A stretch of 64,000 bases of DNA from Phaeobacter sp. A36a-5a (GCF_037911135.1 NZ_JBBLYU010000002.1:310001-374000), one strand, 5' to 3'; numbered from the stretch's first letter, positions 53,786 to 62,176 are shown. Numbers and translations: made by a program. The notes: generated by a model not told the origin, from the letters alone.

Positions 53786-54198
53786 CACGGCGCGAGGGCG
53801 AGGGGCGCAGACGCTCGCGCGGCGCAAGGTGCCCGATCTGGGGATCGGCATGACCGCAAGGTGACGACGCCGCATGACCGCATATCTGCTCGCAGCACAT
53901 CTTTCCAAGCCATCGTCGCGTGCGGCGGGCGTCATGAGCGGATGGTGGTTGTGCTGTGGCCGTGGTCTTCGGCTCAGGGTCTATTATGCGCTACCAAAAA
54001 TGCAAAACGAGGAGATGGTCGCCCATTTGCCGTCCCCCGATCTGGCGGGATAAAGGACTGCAAGGCGATCTTTCTGCCCCAGGGTGCGGATCAATGCGGC
54101 AGTGATTGTTGAGTGAAAACAGCACCGTGCGGAACATATTAGCCAGTTAACGCTGTGGGGTGAGCCACGCCATCTCATTCATTTCAGAGAGTGGGAAT
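53786..54198. other. Spacer between the RTX gene and the transposon
   Basis: About 410 bases with no recognised gene. GCGCGAG (53790-53796) / CTCGCGC (53814-53820) could form a weak terminator for the RTX gene. The 12-mer TCTGGCGGGATA at 54041-54052 recurs at 54303-54314 beside the transposon genes. Short open frames here have no signature. Confidence 0.4.
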
Positions 54199-54314
54199 TG
54201 TCACAAAGTTCTGCCTCTGAGCTTTAAGTTTTCTCTTTGAAATCAGTGGGGCAAAATTCCGATGTCGAACCAGATCTGCCTTTTTCGTCAGATAGGTTTG
54301 CCTCTGGCGGGATA
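54199..54314. repeat. Candidate transposon left end with TnsB-type sites
   Basis: TGTCAC (54199-54204) is followed inward by three related boxes: TGCCTCT (54212-54218), TGCCTTT (54277-54283) and TGCCTCT (54299-54305). The last two are 22 bases apart, the usual size of Tn7 TnsB sites. They lie directly beside the tniQ stop. Found by eye, not by a statistical search. Confidence 0.45.
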
Positions 54315-54355
54315 TGAAAAAGCCGGCGCATTGGCCGACTTCTATTGGGATCAGC

Positions 54356-56149
54356 TCAGAGAACGTCGCTTCGCCTGAAAATCATGTTGGCGCGTGGGTC
54401 CAATGGTAGCGGCTTCGCCCCGCGATCAAGCTGGATCACAGCCTCGACGCCTGGCAACCGCTCGTTCTTCGCTGCCAGGTCGACCACCGAGATATGGCTC
54501 TTGGAAAACTGCTCCATTGACTTGGCGCAGACGTACCTCCTTATGCGCCCGCTCTTCAGCTCCTCAACCTCGCGGAACTTCAGAACACCTGTGTCCATCA
54601 GGCTCCGTATCGTTCGAATGTTGATGCCGAGGATCTTGGCGGCACGGGTCGGGCGAACGGTCCCCTCGTGATCCGTGGCGATGACCTCACGCAGCATGTC
54701 GAGCGAAACACGGAAATCTGGGAAGCGTGGGGTGGCATGGTTGGCGACGCCCAGCGGAATCTGGTTTCTCAGAATGATTTCGATCACCCGTTCGGTCGGT
54801 ATCCGAACCCGGTGCGAAGCCGTCGCGATGTCGAGCAGATCGTCCGTCTGTGGAAGATCGGCGCGCGCCCTCAGCTTGCCGAGAAAGCCATCGAGATCGC
54901 GGGGGTGGTACATCGGCGAGGCATTCTTCTCGTCGAAGTACTTCTCGACCAGCCCTGGCTTCGTCAGTTTGGCCATCATGAAGCGCTCGACGCCGAGATA
55001 TTTGCCTGCTTCGGTCGCGTTCAGAAGGGTGTCGAAGTCTGTCGCGATGTCATTGATGATTGCCGTAGGTACATAGGCGTTCAGCACAAAACCCTGGCCG
55101 GAAGCATTCCGTTCCGCCAGGCCCATCGAAGCCAATCGCCGGGCAAGCTTCCAGCCAGACAGGCCGTACCTTGATCGTGCAGTTGATAGCGAGTGAACGT
55201 ACTGCTCCGGGCATGGATGGCCCAGGACAATCGAACCTTCCGAGATCGGGAAGTTGCGGAAGATGAACTCCCGGACCAGATAGCGGATCACATCGAACTG
55301 AGGATCGTCGTCACGATGGCGCAGCCATTCGAAGAAGACGCGGTAGCGGGTCCGGTAGAGCGTGTTGTCGATTGGATGGGCACGCTGGATGTCCTTTAGT
55401 TTCTGCCTGAAAGCATCGGGCCCGTGACGCAGCACTTCAAACCCCGCTGTGCCAGCAGCAGCCCATTGGGCGGCGGTTGTTGTTTCCCGCCGTGCCTTGG
55501 CACCTCTTGTCAGCAGCAGCCCGAACCCTTCACAGGTTTGTGCCGCGACATGGAACGGCAGGCGGTCTAGCCACGAGTTTCCTGGACCTTCCTCAATCCT
55601 GTTCCTCAGATAGCGTTCGAAGACCAGGTCGTGTTCGTTTGCACCCTGCGGTTCGGGCGGGGAAAAGCCGGAAATCAGATGGATGAAATCGAACCTGTCC
55701 CTTGTTCCAGGCGCCTTGGGCAACGAAACAAGGTGGCAGTTGTGCGTGGCGCAGGTCCGGATCGAAGTCAGCTGCCATAACCCGAAGTGCGCAGCATCAG
55801 TATCGTGCATAGTGTCATGCAGGCATTGTGGACAGCCCATGAGAGCTGTCCGGCTGAAGGCCGTGAACTTGATTTCCTCCTGCCCTAGCCGGAACCAGCC
55901 GGGAGAGACAAGCTCTGGCGTGCTCCGTTGGAGCGCAGCAGGCTCGATACCAGCTAGTGCGGCCAGTCGCGCACAGTCTTCTTGGCACCCATTGGTCAGG
56001 CCGAGATAGTCGATCCCGAAATCGGAGACGAACAGGGCCATGCTTGGCACGCCATTCCGGCGTGCGAGGCGGGACGCAAGTGATGTTGCGGTTTCCCCCT
56101 GATGGAATTTCACATTCAGCGGTAGCGCCTTGATTGTTGAGAACATCAT
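54356..56149 (-). CDS. tniQ: TniQ/TnsD family target-selection protein
   Basis: A 597-residue protein. The N-terminal TniQ domain shows GETATSLASRLARRNG and a zinc knuckle GCPQCLHDTM followed by TSIRTCATHNCHLVS. The remainder is long, with helix-turn-helix-like stretches (VRPTRAAKILGINIRTIRSLMDTG near the C-terminus). At nearly 600 residues it is larger than Tn5053 TniQ (about 400 as I recall) and closer to or above TnsD, which binds a specific chromosomal site. The start overlaps the tnsC stop (ATGA). It probably chooses the target; the site is unknown. Confidence 0.88.
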   Translation of the reverse strand: MMFSTIKALPLNVKFHQGETATSLASRLARRNGVPSMALFVSDFGIDYLGLTNGCQEDCARLAALAGIEPAALQRSTPELVSPGWFRLGQEEIKFTAFSRTALMGCPQCLHDTMHDTDAAHFGLWQLTSIRTCATHNCHLVSLPKAPGTRDRFDFIHLISGFSPPEPQGANEHDLVFERYLRNRIEEGPGNSWLDRLPFHVAAQTCEGFGLLLTRGAKARRETTTAAQWAAAGTAGFEVLRHGPDAFRQKLKDIQRAHPIDNTLYRTRYRVFFEWLRHRDDDPQFDVIRYLVREFIFRNFPISEGSIVLGHPCPEQYVHSLSTARSRYGLSGWKLARRLASMGLAERNASGQGFVLNAYVPTAIINDIATDFDTLLNATEAGKYLGVERFMMAKLTKPGLVEKYFDEKNASPMYHPRDLDGFLGKLRARADLPQTDDLLDIATASHRVRIPTERVIEIILRNQIPLGVANHATPRFPDFRVSLDMLREVIATDHEGTVRPTRAAKILGINIRTIRSLMDTGVLKFREVEELKSGRIRRYVCAKSMEQFSKSHISVVDLAAKNERLPGVEAVIQLDRGAKPLPLDPRANMIFRRSDVL

Positions 56150-57102
56150 GTTCGGTTCTCCCGTGTGAACACCTGTCGTGCTTCAATTCGAAGGAAATCC
56201 GGCACGACGAATGGGTTGAACTCCGGATCGCAGGACGTGCGCAGATGGTATGCCCTTACGAAGTTGTTTCGGTTCGGTGTTTTCTGTTCTTGAAGCAAGG
56301 CGTCTTCGATGGCGGCCAGAATGAGCTCGATGACGAGGCCAAATTGGTTGGCGGCGGCATGCACGAGACGCTCTCCCTGCGTCAGCTCAAGAACATCTTC
56401 CTCAGGACCAAGCTGAGCCCGTTCGCAGAAACTCTCCAGAAGATCGACGACGTCTTCGCCATGGGCGGTCGGAGAAAGACTCTCGAAGCGTGTCGTTTTC
56501 ATCCGCCTTGCCAACTGGGGATCGTGATTCAGGATATCCTCCAATTCGTTGGTGCGTGAAAGGATGATCCCGACAGGCCAGTCCTTGTCCGTCATCAGTG
56601 TCTTGAGCATCGATGCGACTGCGTTGAGTTCATGTTTGGTTCCTCGCGATACGAGGTCTTGGGCCTCGTCGAGATGGACGAAAAGAACGCGCCGCTCCTT
56701 AAGATGGTGGCGCACCAAGTCCCATATGTACCAAGCCTGCCGCTCAGAGCTGATCTGGTAACCGAGTGCGCACAGCAGGGTCTGCCCCAAGAATTTCAGT
56801 GTTGCGGGTGAGGGCACCCGCAAGCTGATGATCGTAGTCTTCCCATAACCCTCGTCGGCTAGCCTTCGGATTTGACCGCCCAGCAGAAATTCGATGGCGG
56901 CACTTTTTCCTGCGCCTGATGGCCTCGCGAGAGCGAGCCCGTGGGCTTCATTGACCATGCCAGCCGATAAGTCGGCGAGCCGCTTTTCGACCAGCATTTC
57001 GAAGCTGGCGGCGAGCGGGGTGTAGCGTTCGTGGTGAATGAAGCGGCCTTTCAGCACTGCAATACGCTGAGCAGCTTGGATGATGCGATTACTCTTCATC
57101 AT
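56146..57102 (-). CDS. tnsC: TnsC/TniB family AAA ATPase
   Basis: A 318-residue AAA protein that should link TniQ to the TnsAB transposase. Walker A reads RPSGAGKS (60-67), with arginine where glycine or alanine is usual; Walker B is VLFVHLDEAQDL (139-150). GGAGG lies before tandem ATG codons at 57102 and 57099, either of which may start. The first codons overlap the end of tnsB by 14 bases. Confidence 0.9.
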   Translation of the reverse strand: MMKSNRIIQAAQRIAVLKGRFIHHERYTPLAASFEMLVEKRLADLSAGMVNEAHGLALARPSGAGKSAAIEFLLGGQIRRLADEGYGKTTIISLRVPSPATLKFLGQTLLCALGYQISSERQAWYIWDLVRHHLKERRVLFVHLDEAQDLVSRGTKHELNAVASMLKTLMTDKDWPVGIILSRTNELEDILNHDPQLARRMKTTRFESLSPTAHGEDVVDLLESFCERAQLGPEEDVLELTQGERLVHAAANQFGLVIELILAAIEDALLQEQKTPNRNNFVRAYHLRTSCDPEFNPFVVPDFLRIEARQVFTRENRT

Positions 57103-59227
57103 CGAACCTCCAACGCTTACGACGCTCGCGCTGTTCTGGCGGATCGGATGGTTTGCTGACCGGCGCTTCCGCTTCGCTCTGGCCGTTGCGCGGGGTAATG
57201 GAAATCGCATCATCGAGCAGATTTGTGCTGGGCGTAATCTGCCCCAATCGCATTTCGTCGGAACGGATCGGGTAGTGCAGTGCAGCTTGAGACCGCTCTA
57301 CCTCTTCGTCAGTCACATGGAACGGCGTCAGTTCGCGAAGCGCGAAGGCCCGTCGGTTGGCCTCGGAAATTTTCTCGATGGCGCGCTGAACCTTGGGGGC
57401 ATCCAATTCGACGCCACGCTTATGCTTGTGGCGCACAGACCGTATGCCTTCGCGGAGCTGTTCGAAGGTGATCCCGTCAAAGCCAGGTTGGTTGGCCATG
57501 GCGGGATACCAGGTCGCGCCGACACGGACGGCAATCCACCCAATGTCATGTAAATCCGCCCTGATCTCGACCTCTCGTGTTGGTGAGTGAAGAAAGGCTT
57601 CTCGTAGTACTTCGCAACTATAGGTCAGGCCCGCGAACATGACCCCATCACCACGCAATTTGCGGATCAATGGACGCCTGAATGCTTTGCGTATGGTAAG
57701 TCCGTCAGGAACCGGCGGTGTACCATGTTTCGAAACAAGCCGCGCCCAGGCTGCATTCGGCGTTTCCCCCTTGAGCGACCCATGCGGTTGATTGTGGTAG
57801 ATATCAACGATGTAGGTCAGCAGAATCTTGATTAGATCGTTATCGCAAAGACAGGCCAGCGTTTCTGAGGGATAGTCACCGCGCTCCACGGTATGGAAAA
57901 ACGTGCGCCCTGCCAGCAATGGCATGAGCTGATGCCCCAGCGTGCGAAAGAATGACTCGATGAACCCTCTGAGCCAGGGACGCCCTGCATGAGGGAGATG
58001 GGCGGTGATCGCGAGTGAGCTCACCGTTCCCTGAAAATCATCGGAAACGAAGGCCGGCCCCATATCCGAGACAAGTGTTCCTATCCCACCGTGATGGTGC
58101 CAAGTGCTTTCGCATGCCGCTGCTTGAGCAAGGTGCGTCTTGTCCTCGAAGATGTCGCGCAGCGCGCGGATCGCGTCGTCGGAGTTGGGGGTCTCAGCCA
58201 ACCGCATAGAGACGACGCATTTCGTGGCACAATCGATTGCGATGTAGAGCCAGCGGCGTCCGGTCTCGAAGCGCTCTTGCCGTTCGCGGGGGAGGTGGCT
58301 CCAAATCCCGGTCAGGGTCAGAAGAGAGATGACGTCGAGCCGGTTCTCGTCCATCTCGACGCGCTCTATCGGGCGGACAACGTCTGGCCCGATACTGAAC
58401 AGCGTGAAATGAGCCGCTGCAGCGGCTGCGCCGTGCCGCTTGGCATAGAGGTAGAATGGGTCTGCCATATCCAGGCGGCGCTGGATGCTCGAAGCAGACG
58501 GAATTACCAAAGGAGCGGCGCCCGCATCTGCGCGTCGTCGATTTTCCTCCTTGAAGAGGGCTTGGGTTTCCTTGATCGCTTGCACCCGCGTTGGGCGCTG
58601 CGTGTCAGCATAGATTTCCACGACCTGGTTCATCAGGGCTTCGGCGTGGGGACACCAGCGTCGGTCTCGGGTTCCAGAGCGGTAGGTGTCAGGGATGAGC
58701 GCGAGGGGCGAATAGCTCGACGCCTGATAGGCGCGCACCCACTGAAACGCGGTTCGGCTGCCGGGAATGCCTCGTATCGTGATTTCCTCGCCCGGCCGTG
58801 CTTTCTTGGGAGCAGCGGCAGCTTCGCCGACAAGCCTCTGTGTTTCCGCTCCGAGCCGTGCTCGGGCTTGGTCATAGGCTTCTTGCGTGCGTTTGATGTC
58901 GCCCGCGGCTTCGAGGGCGAGGAAAGCGTCACAGAACGCCTTTCGCCAGATCACCAGCCGACTGACTTTCTCCGGCAGTTCGCTGATGACTTCTACCGGC
59001 TTGCTCCGGCGAATTTGCTGCGCCGCCCGGTCAAAATACCCCGCGAAATAGGTCGTGTCGGGCCGGCGCATCATCTCGGCAAGCTCCTGGTGGGAGAAAG
59101 CCTCAGTGATTCCCGGCTGCCCAACGCGCTCGAAGGTGCCGCCTGCATCGTTGATCTCCAGGGGGCGCATGGCGACGCCCGCCGTGGTGATCATGTCAGT
59201 GTTTGAGAAACGGAAACGAAGGGTCAT
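57089..59227 (-). CDS. tnsB: TnsB/TniA-type DDE transposase
   Basis: A 712-residue transposase with Mu C-terminal-like architecture. The DDE triad is D293 (RVEMDENRLDV), D388 (LVSDMGPAFVS) and E424 (RGFIESFFRTLG), with D-E spacing of 36. N-terminal HTH domains precede a retroviral-integrase-like core and a beta-barrel follows. The ATG overlaps the tnsA stop by four bases. It binds the element ends and joins 3' ends to the target. Confidence 0.93.
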   Translation of the reverse strand: MTLRFRFSNTDMITTAGVAMRPLEINDAGGTFERVGQPGITEAFSHQELAEMMRRPDTTYFAGYFDRAAQQIRRSKPVEVISELPEKVSRLVIWRKAFCDAFLALEAAGDIKRTQEAYDQARARLGAETQRLVGEAAAAPKKARPGEEITIRGIPGSRTAFQWVRAYQASSYSPLALIPDTYRSGTRDRRWCPHAEALMNQVVEIYADTQRPTRVQAIKETQALFKEENRRRADAGAAPLVIPSASSIQRRLDMADPFYLYAKRHGAAAAAAHFTLFSIGPDVVRPIERVEMDENRLDVISLLTLTGIWSHLPRERQERFETGRRWLYIAIDCATKCVVSMRLAETPNSDDAIRALRDIFEDKTHLAQAAACESTWHHHGGIGTLVSDMGPAFVSDDFQGTVSSLAITAHLPHAGRPWLRGFIESFFRTLGHQLMPLLAGRTFFHTVERGDYPSETLACLCDNDLIKILLTYIVDIYHNQPHGSLKGETPNAAWARLVSKHGTPPVPDGLTIRKAFRRPLIRKLRGDGVMFAGLTYSCEVLREAFLHSPTREVEIRADLHDIGWIAVRVGATWYPAMANQPGFDGITFEQLREGIRSVRHKHKRGVELDAPKVQRAIEKISEANRRAFALRELTPFHVTDEEVERSQAALHYPIRSDEMRLGQITPSTNLLDDAISITPRNGQSEAEAPVSKPSDPPEQRERRKRWRFDDEE

Positions 59228-59724
59228 GCGGCCACCTCCGTCAGAGAGGGGCGTGCCCAAGCGAGTGTTCGGGCTGCTTCTGCAGCCGCGCTCTTGTCGA
59301 TGTGGTGATCGGTTACGAGCGAGATGCGGTCCGCAAAGGTTTTGGGGACCGCGGCCGCAACTGCCTCGAGCTCCGACGCAAAATTCAGCTTCAGGGCACG
59401 TCGCATGGGTTTGATCGCCACCGCGACACGCTCACCATCCTTCTTCGTGACAAGGAAGTCGAAGACATGCTGCGCCGACTGGCCATCGGCACCTACGTAT
59501 GAGATCGCTGGTGGCTGTTCCCGAATATGGTGCACGTCGTCTCGCACCAGCATCAGGCAAAGAAAGGCGTATTCGGGCGCGCTCTCGAAGTAGATGACGC
59601 GCGGGCGCTGGAAGCCAGGTAGCATGGCAACCATCGAGCCGCGCAGGCTGCCCTTGGACCGGCGTGCAGGTATACGTGTCGCGTGGCTCGGCTCCGGCTC
59701 GCGGTAGATCAGATTGTCGTTCAT
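59224..59724 (-). CDS. tnsA: TnsA-like endonuclease
   Basis: A 166-residue restriction-fold nuclease. Candidate catalytic residues are E47 or E51 (YFESAPEYAF), D89 (HVFDFLV) and K105 (VAVAIKP), in the E...D...xxK order of TnsA. It is short next to Tn7 TnsA (273 residues), so the C-terminal TnsC-contact domain is mostly lacking. It would cut the 5' strands at the element ends. The ATG at 59724 is preferred to a codon seven residues upstream. Confidence 0.8.
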   Translation of the reverse strand: MNDNLIYREPEPSHATRIPARRSKGSLRGSMVAMLPGFQRPRVIYFESAPEYAFLCLMLVRDDVHHIREQPPAISYVGADGQSAQHVFDFLVTKKDGERVAVAIKPMRRALKLNFASELEAVAAAVPKTFADRISLVTDHHIDKSAAAEAARTLAWARPSLTEVAA

Positions 59725-59778
59725 GATGATTGGAGCGCACCTCACCTGGACGCCGACCCATGCGGATCGGAGCAGGTG

Positions 59779-59942
59779 CGGGGCGGCATCCCCCTATATT
59801 TGAGATGAGTTGAGCAGCCCTGCCGAGAGACGCCCCGGCAGGTTGACTTTTCGTAGGACTCAGGGGATGAATAAGTGGTCGGTCGCTATCGACGCTTATT
59901 CAAAAGGCCTTCCTGTTGGCGCAGGAGGGTCTTTTATTTTCC
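59779..59942 (+). other. Hairpin-rich spacer between tnsA and the ner-like gene
   Basis: Four stems follow one another: GGGG/CCCC near 59779-59793; CCTGCCG (59819-59825) / CGGCAGG (59836-59842), followed by TTGACTTTT; GAATAAG (59869-59875) / CTTATTC (59895-59901); and CCTTCCTG (59908-59915) / CAGGAGGG (59922-59929), ending in TCTTTTATTTT. Read on the plus strand this resembles a small structured RNA with an intrinsic terminator; alternatively these are protein-binding palindromes of the tnsABC-tniQ promoter. Confidence 0.45.
59902..59940. terminator. Bidirectional terminator beside the ner-like gene
   Basis: Stem around CCTTCCTG-TTGGCG-CAGGAGGG (one mismatch), extended by AAAAG / CTTTT. T runs follow on both strands: TCTTTTATTTT on plus and CCTTTTGAA on minus. 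On the minus strand it lies just past the ner-like stop and would separate it from tnsA. Confidence 0.7.
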
Positions 59943-59947
59943 CGATG

Positions 59948-60208
59948 TCAGGATTTACTTGCCGCGCTGTCCTCCTCTGCTGGATAACGGTCGGGGAAGA
60001 GCTCGGCCGGTGTTGTCTCGACAGCATCGGCAAGGGCTTTTTCGATTTTCAAAGACCTGCGCAGACCTTGGCTGACCAGCGTAACCGTCGAACGCAGAAC
60101 TTCGAGCTCGCGGGCGACCGAGGCAATGGGCTTGCCACGTAGCCGTAGCTCCATTTTCAGGCGTTCATGAGCTGGGTTCACTGTGTGTGACATCGACGCT
60201 GTAACCAT
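59948..60208 (-). CDS. Ner/Nlp-like DNA-binding protein
   Basis: An 86-residue HTH protein. MSHTVNPAHERLKMELRLRGKPIASVARELEV then VTLVSQGLRRSLKIEKALAD matches the Ner/SfsB fold, in which phage Mu Ner represses early transposition genes. A second ATG five codons in is equally possible. It is transcribed toward tnsA but separated by a terminator. TTTTAA-N9-TTAAAA at 60271-60291 upstream could be its operator. A repressor role over the transposon is inferred. Confidence 0.75.
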   Translation of the reverse strand: MVTASMSHTVNPAHERLKMELRLRGKPIASVARELEVLRSTVTLVSQGLRRSLKIEKALADAVETTPAELFPDRYPAEEDSAASKS

Positions 60209-60270
60209 GGTTGCTGAGACTTCGTGATCCGGAGGGAATCAGCTATCAACGAGTCAGTCAAGGATAACTG

Positions 60271-60291
60271 TTTTAAATCAGGTGGTTAAAA
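60271..60291. promoter_or_regulatory. Inverted repeat in the ner-like/201-aa divergent region
   Basis: TTTTAA (60271-60276) and TTAAAA (60286-60291) form an interrupted palindrome between two divergent genes. A further near-palindrome, AAATTCCCAAG (60301-60311) / CTTGGGGATTT (60320-60330), lies next to it. Both are plausible repressor sites. Confidence 0.4.
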
Positions 60292-60360
60292 AATACGGTG
60301 AAATTCCCAAGATTGTTGCCTTGGGGATTTTACCGGAGTTTTCGGCCAAGGGAGGCCTGG

Positions 60361-60966
60361 ATGGCGGTCGCAAAAAACTGTCTGGCAGTCGCTGGCGAAA
60401 CCGTCTTCATCTTTGCCAATGGTGAAGGAGAAGGCGTGCATCATTCTGAACTACTCGATCTGATGACGAGCACCCGGTCCTTGGCTGAGGTTCGTAAACG
60501 CTTTACGGCTAGCCGCTCCAACCTAATCAATACGCTGGATCATTTCGGATACGACTTTAACAATCTGCTCAAGGAGCAGTTCCAAGAGGGACTTCGAGAC
60601 GCCGCGTTGGCAAAGCTCCATGGAGTTGATGCGAAATGGATAGCTGAGAAGCGGCGGTCTTTGGGCTTTGCGAGCAAACCAGGGAGGGCGCGTATTAAGT
60701 TTTCGACGGATAAAATCATGCGGGCCTACGAAGCAGCCGGAAGCTACGTTGGAGCGGCGGCGCTGCTCGGCATCAATCGGAAGACCTTCAAGAAACTATA
60801 CCTATGTGCCCTGGAAAATGGTGATCAGATCGAGCACCGATCTAGCGCGTTGGCCGAACGCGTAGCAGCATTACAAGAGAAAGCAATGGCACTCGGTCTC
60901 ACTGCAACTTTGACTGAAGCGGAACTGAAAGCCTTTATGGATGATCAATGGGATGAGGGCGACTAG
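60361..60966 (+). CDS. Unrecognised 201-residue transposon-borne protein
   Basis: I do not recognise this family. The ATG follows AAGGGAGG by 5 bases, so it is very likely expressed. Two helix-turn-helix-like stretches are visible: FQEGLRDAALAKLHGVDAKW and IMRAYEAAGSYVGAAALLGI. The C-terminus is acidic (MDDQWDEGD). No signal peptide or membrane helix is seen. It is divergent from the ner-like gene within the Tn7-like element, which suggests a DNA-binding regulator or accessory targeting protein, but this is a guess. Confidence 0.7.
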   Translation: MAVAKNCLAVAGETVFIFANGEGEGVHHSELLDLMTSTRSLAEVRKRFTASRSNLINTLDHFGYDFNNLLKEQFQEGLRDAALAKLHGVDAKWIAEKRRSLGFASKPGRARIKFSTDKIMRAYEAAGSYVGAAALLGINRKTFKKLYLCALENGDQIEHRSSALAERVAALQEKAMALGLTATLTEAELKAFMDDQWDEGD

Positions 60967-60989
60967 CCGCCTGAGGGTCCAGCCCAAGG

Positions 60990-61042
60990 CGACCTGAAAT
61001 ACATTCTTAGCCAGATCGAGCCCGACCGTGATGTTTCTGACA
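60990..61042 (-). pseudogene. IS110-family transposase N-terminal fragment
   Basis: The minus strand encodes RNITVGLDLAKNVFQV, the near-invariant start of IS110-family transposases (first catalytic Asp in GLDLAK). The match ends right after FQV, where the transposon-side sequence begins. No in-frame ATG fits the usual start and nothing of the rest is nearby, so it is a stub cut at the junction. Confidence 0.75.
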
Positions 61043-61279
61043 TGACCGCTCTCCTTTGTGGATCGTTGCAGACCCTCCTTGGCACATGGATGCCGTCGGG
61101 AGGGGCAGGATGGCTCCGGCCTGGTGCCGCCTGCCGGCACTAGGCTGGAGCCCAGTCGCGAGCTGAAGGCTCGGGATTTGCCCGTTCTGGACCGGCCGTT
61201 CATGCCGTGCGCGGCGAAATTTAACTTTGAGCCCAACCTCACCGATGCTGCGGAACGCATGAACGACCGCTTGTTGATG
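61043..61279. other. Spacer between IS110 stub and EamA gene
   Basis: Probably the left flank of the former IS110 copy. GC-rich palindromic bits occur (for example GCCGCCTGCCGGC near 61125). No gene is supported. Confidence 0.4.
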
Positions 61280-62176
61280 CTATCGCCGGATCAGCCAGTC
61301 GGCCTTCCCTTGGAAAAGAACAACAGAGCCTATGATCGCAGCAGCGGCCAATGCGCTGAACCATGTCAACTGATCGCCGAAGGTGCAGGCCCCGATGATC
61401 GCTGCGAAAAACATTGAGATATAGTTGGCAAACGAGACGTATATCGCACCGTGATCACGCGCGATTTTGAGATAGAGCATTAATGCTCCGCCTTCGCAAA
61501 GGATGATCAGTGCCATGGCAGGCGGGTTGAGGGACGCCTCTATCCAAATTGACAACCCGCCCATCGTCAACCCACCCGCAAGAACGGCGAGTGAAAAGAT
61601 CAGCGCCTGTGCATGAGCAACCTGGATGGCATCGGCGGCGACTGGCCATTTGGTTGCAACGAATACCGTGTTTGCTGCGTAGAGGACGGGTACACCTAAC
61701 GCGATTGCGATCCAGATCATGTCCGCGCGGCCCGTTTGGGAAGGTTGCACGGTATCCCATATGAGGAACAGCGCCCCGATAAAGCCAAGCAGAACAGCAG
61801 AGACCGCATTCTTGCTCAGGGCTTCGTGCCCCACAACTGCCGATATGGCCAATGTCACAATCGGCATTGTAGCGATGATTACGATCAGTACGAAGACGGG
61901 CAAATGTGGGGCAACCAGAATTTCGAGCGTGAAGGGAAAAATGAAACCAAACACGCCGCTCAAGATGTAGAAGATAGTCGTTGCTTTGCTCAATGATGGC
62001 CAGTTGCCGCGCATCAGTGCAACGGCAGTGAACAGGATAGCGATGCCAATAATCGAGACGCCGACAACCACATGAACCGGGATGCCGGAAAGCCCGGCGG
62101 ATTTGATCGCGGAAAGGCGTGTGGCCCAGAGCAATCCAAGCGAAACAAGAAGAATAGCTTTGGTCAATGGGTTCAC
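61280..62176 (-). CDS. DMT superfamily (EamA) transporter
   Basis: A 298-residue, ten-helix drug/metabolite transporter made of two EamA repeats (LGLLWATRLSAIKSAG in the first; AMALIILCEGGALMLYLKIARDHGAIYVSFANY in the second). The start is a GTG immediately after the LysE stop, so the pair is co-translated. Likely an exporter of an amino acid or similar metabolite; substrate unknown. Confidence 0.88.
   Translation of the reverse strand: MNPLTKAILLVSLGLLWATRLSAIKSAGLSGIPVHVVVGVSIIGIAILFTAVALMRGNWPSLSKATTIFYILSGVFGFIFPFTLEILVAPHLPVFVLIVIIATMPIVTLAISAVVGHEALSKNAVSAVLLGFIGALFLIWDTVQPSQTGRADMIWIAIALGVPVLYAANTVFVATKWPVAADAIQVAHAQALIFSLAVLAGGLTMGGLSIWIEASLNPPAMALIILCEGGALMLYLKIARDHGAIYVSFANYISMFFAAIIGACTFGDQLTWFSALAAAAIIGSVVLFQGKADWLIRR

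Larger units (their letters stand above)
54199..60989. mobile_element. Tn7-like transposon (tnsA-tnsB-tnsC-tniQ), boundaries tentative
   Basis: Four overlapping minus-strand transposition genes are present, in the Tn7 order and with TnsA, so cut-and-paste movement is expected rather than the cointegrate path of TnsA-less Tn5053 types. A Ner-like repressor and an unknown 201-residue gene lie on the tnsA side. The proposed left tip is TGTCAC at 54199. The right edge is set where an IS110 fragment begins at about 60990; no matching inverted tip was found, so this side may be truncated. Confidence 0.65.

Noticed and set aside
54199-60989. CRISPR-associated transposon
   Set aside because: No cas gene, array or short atypical repeat lies near the element in this window; TniQ alone does not imply RNA guidance.
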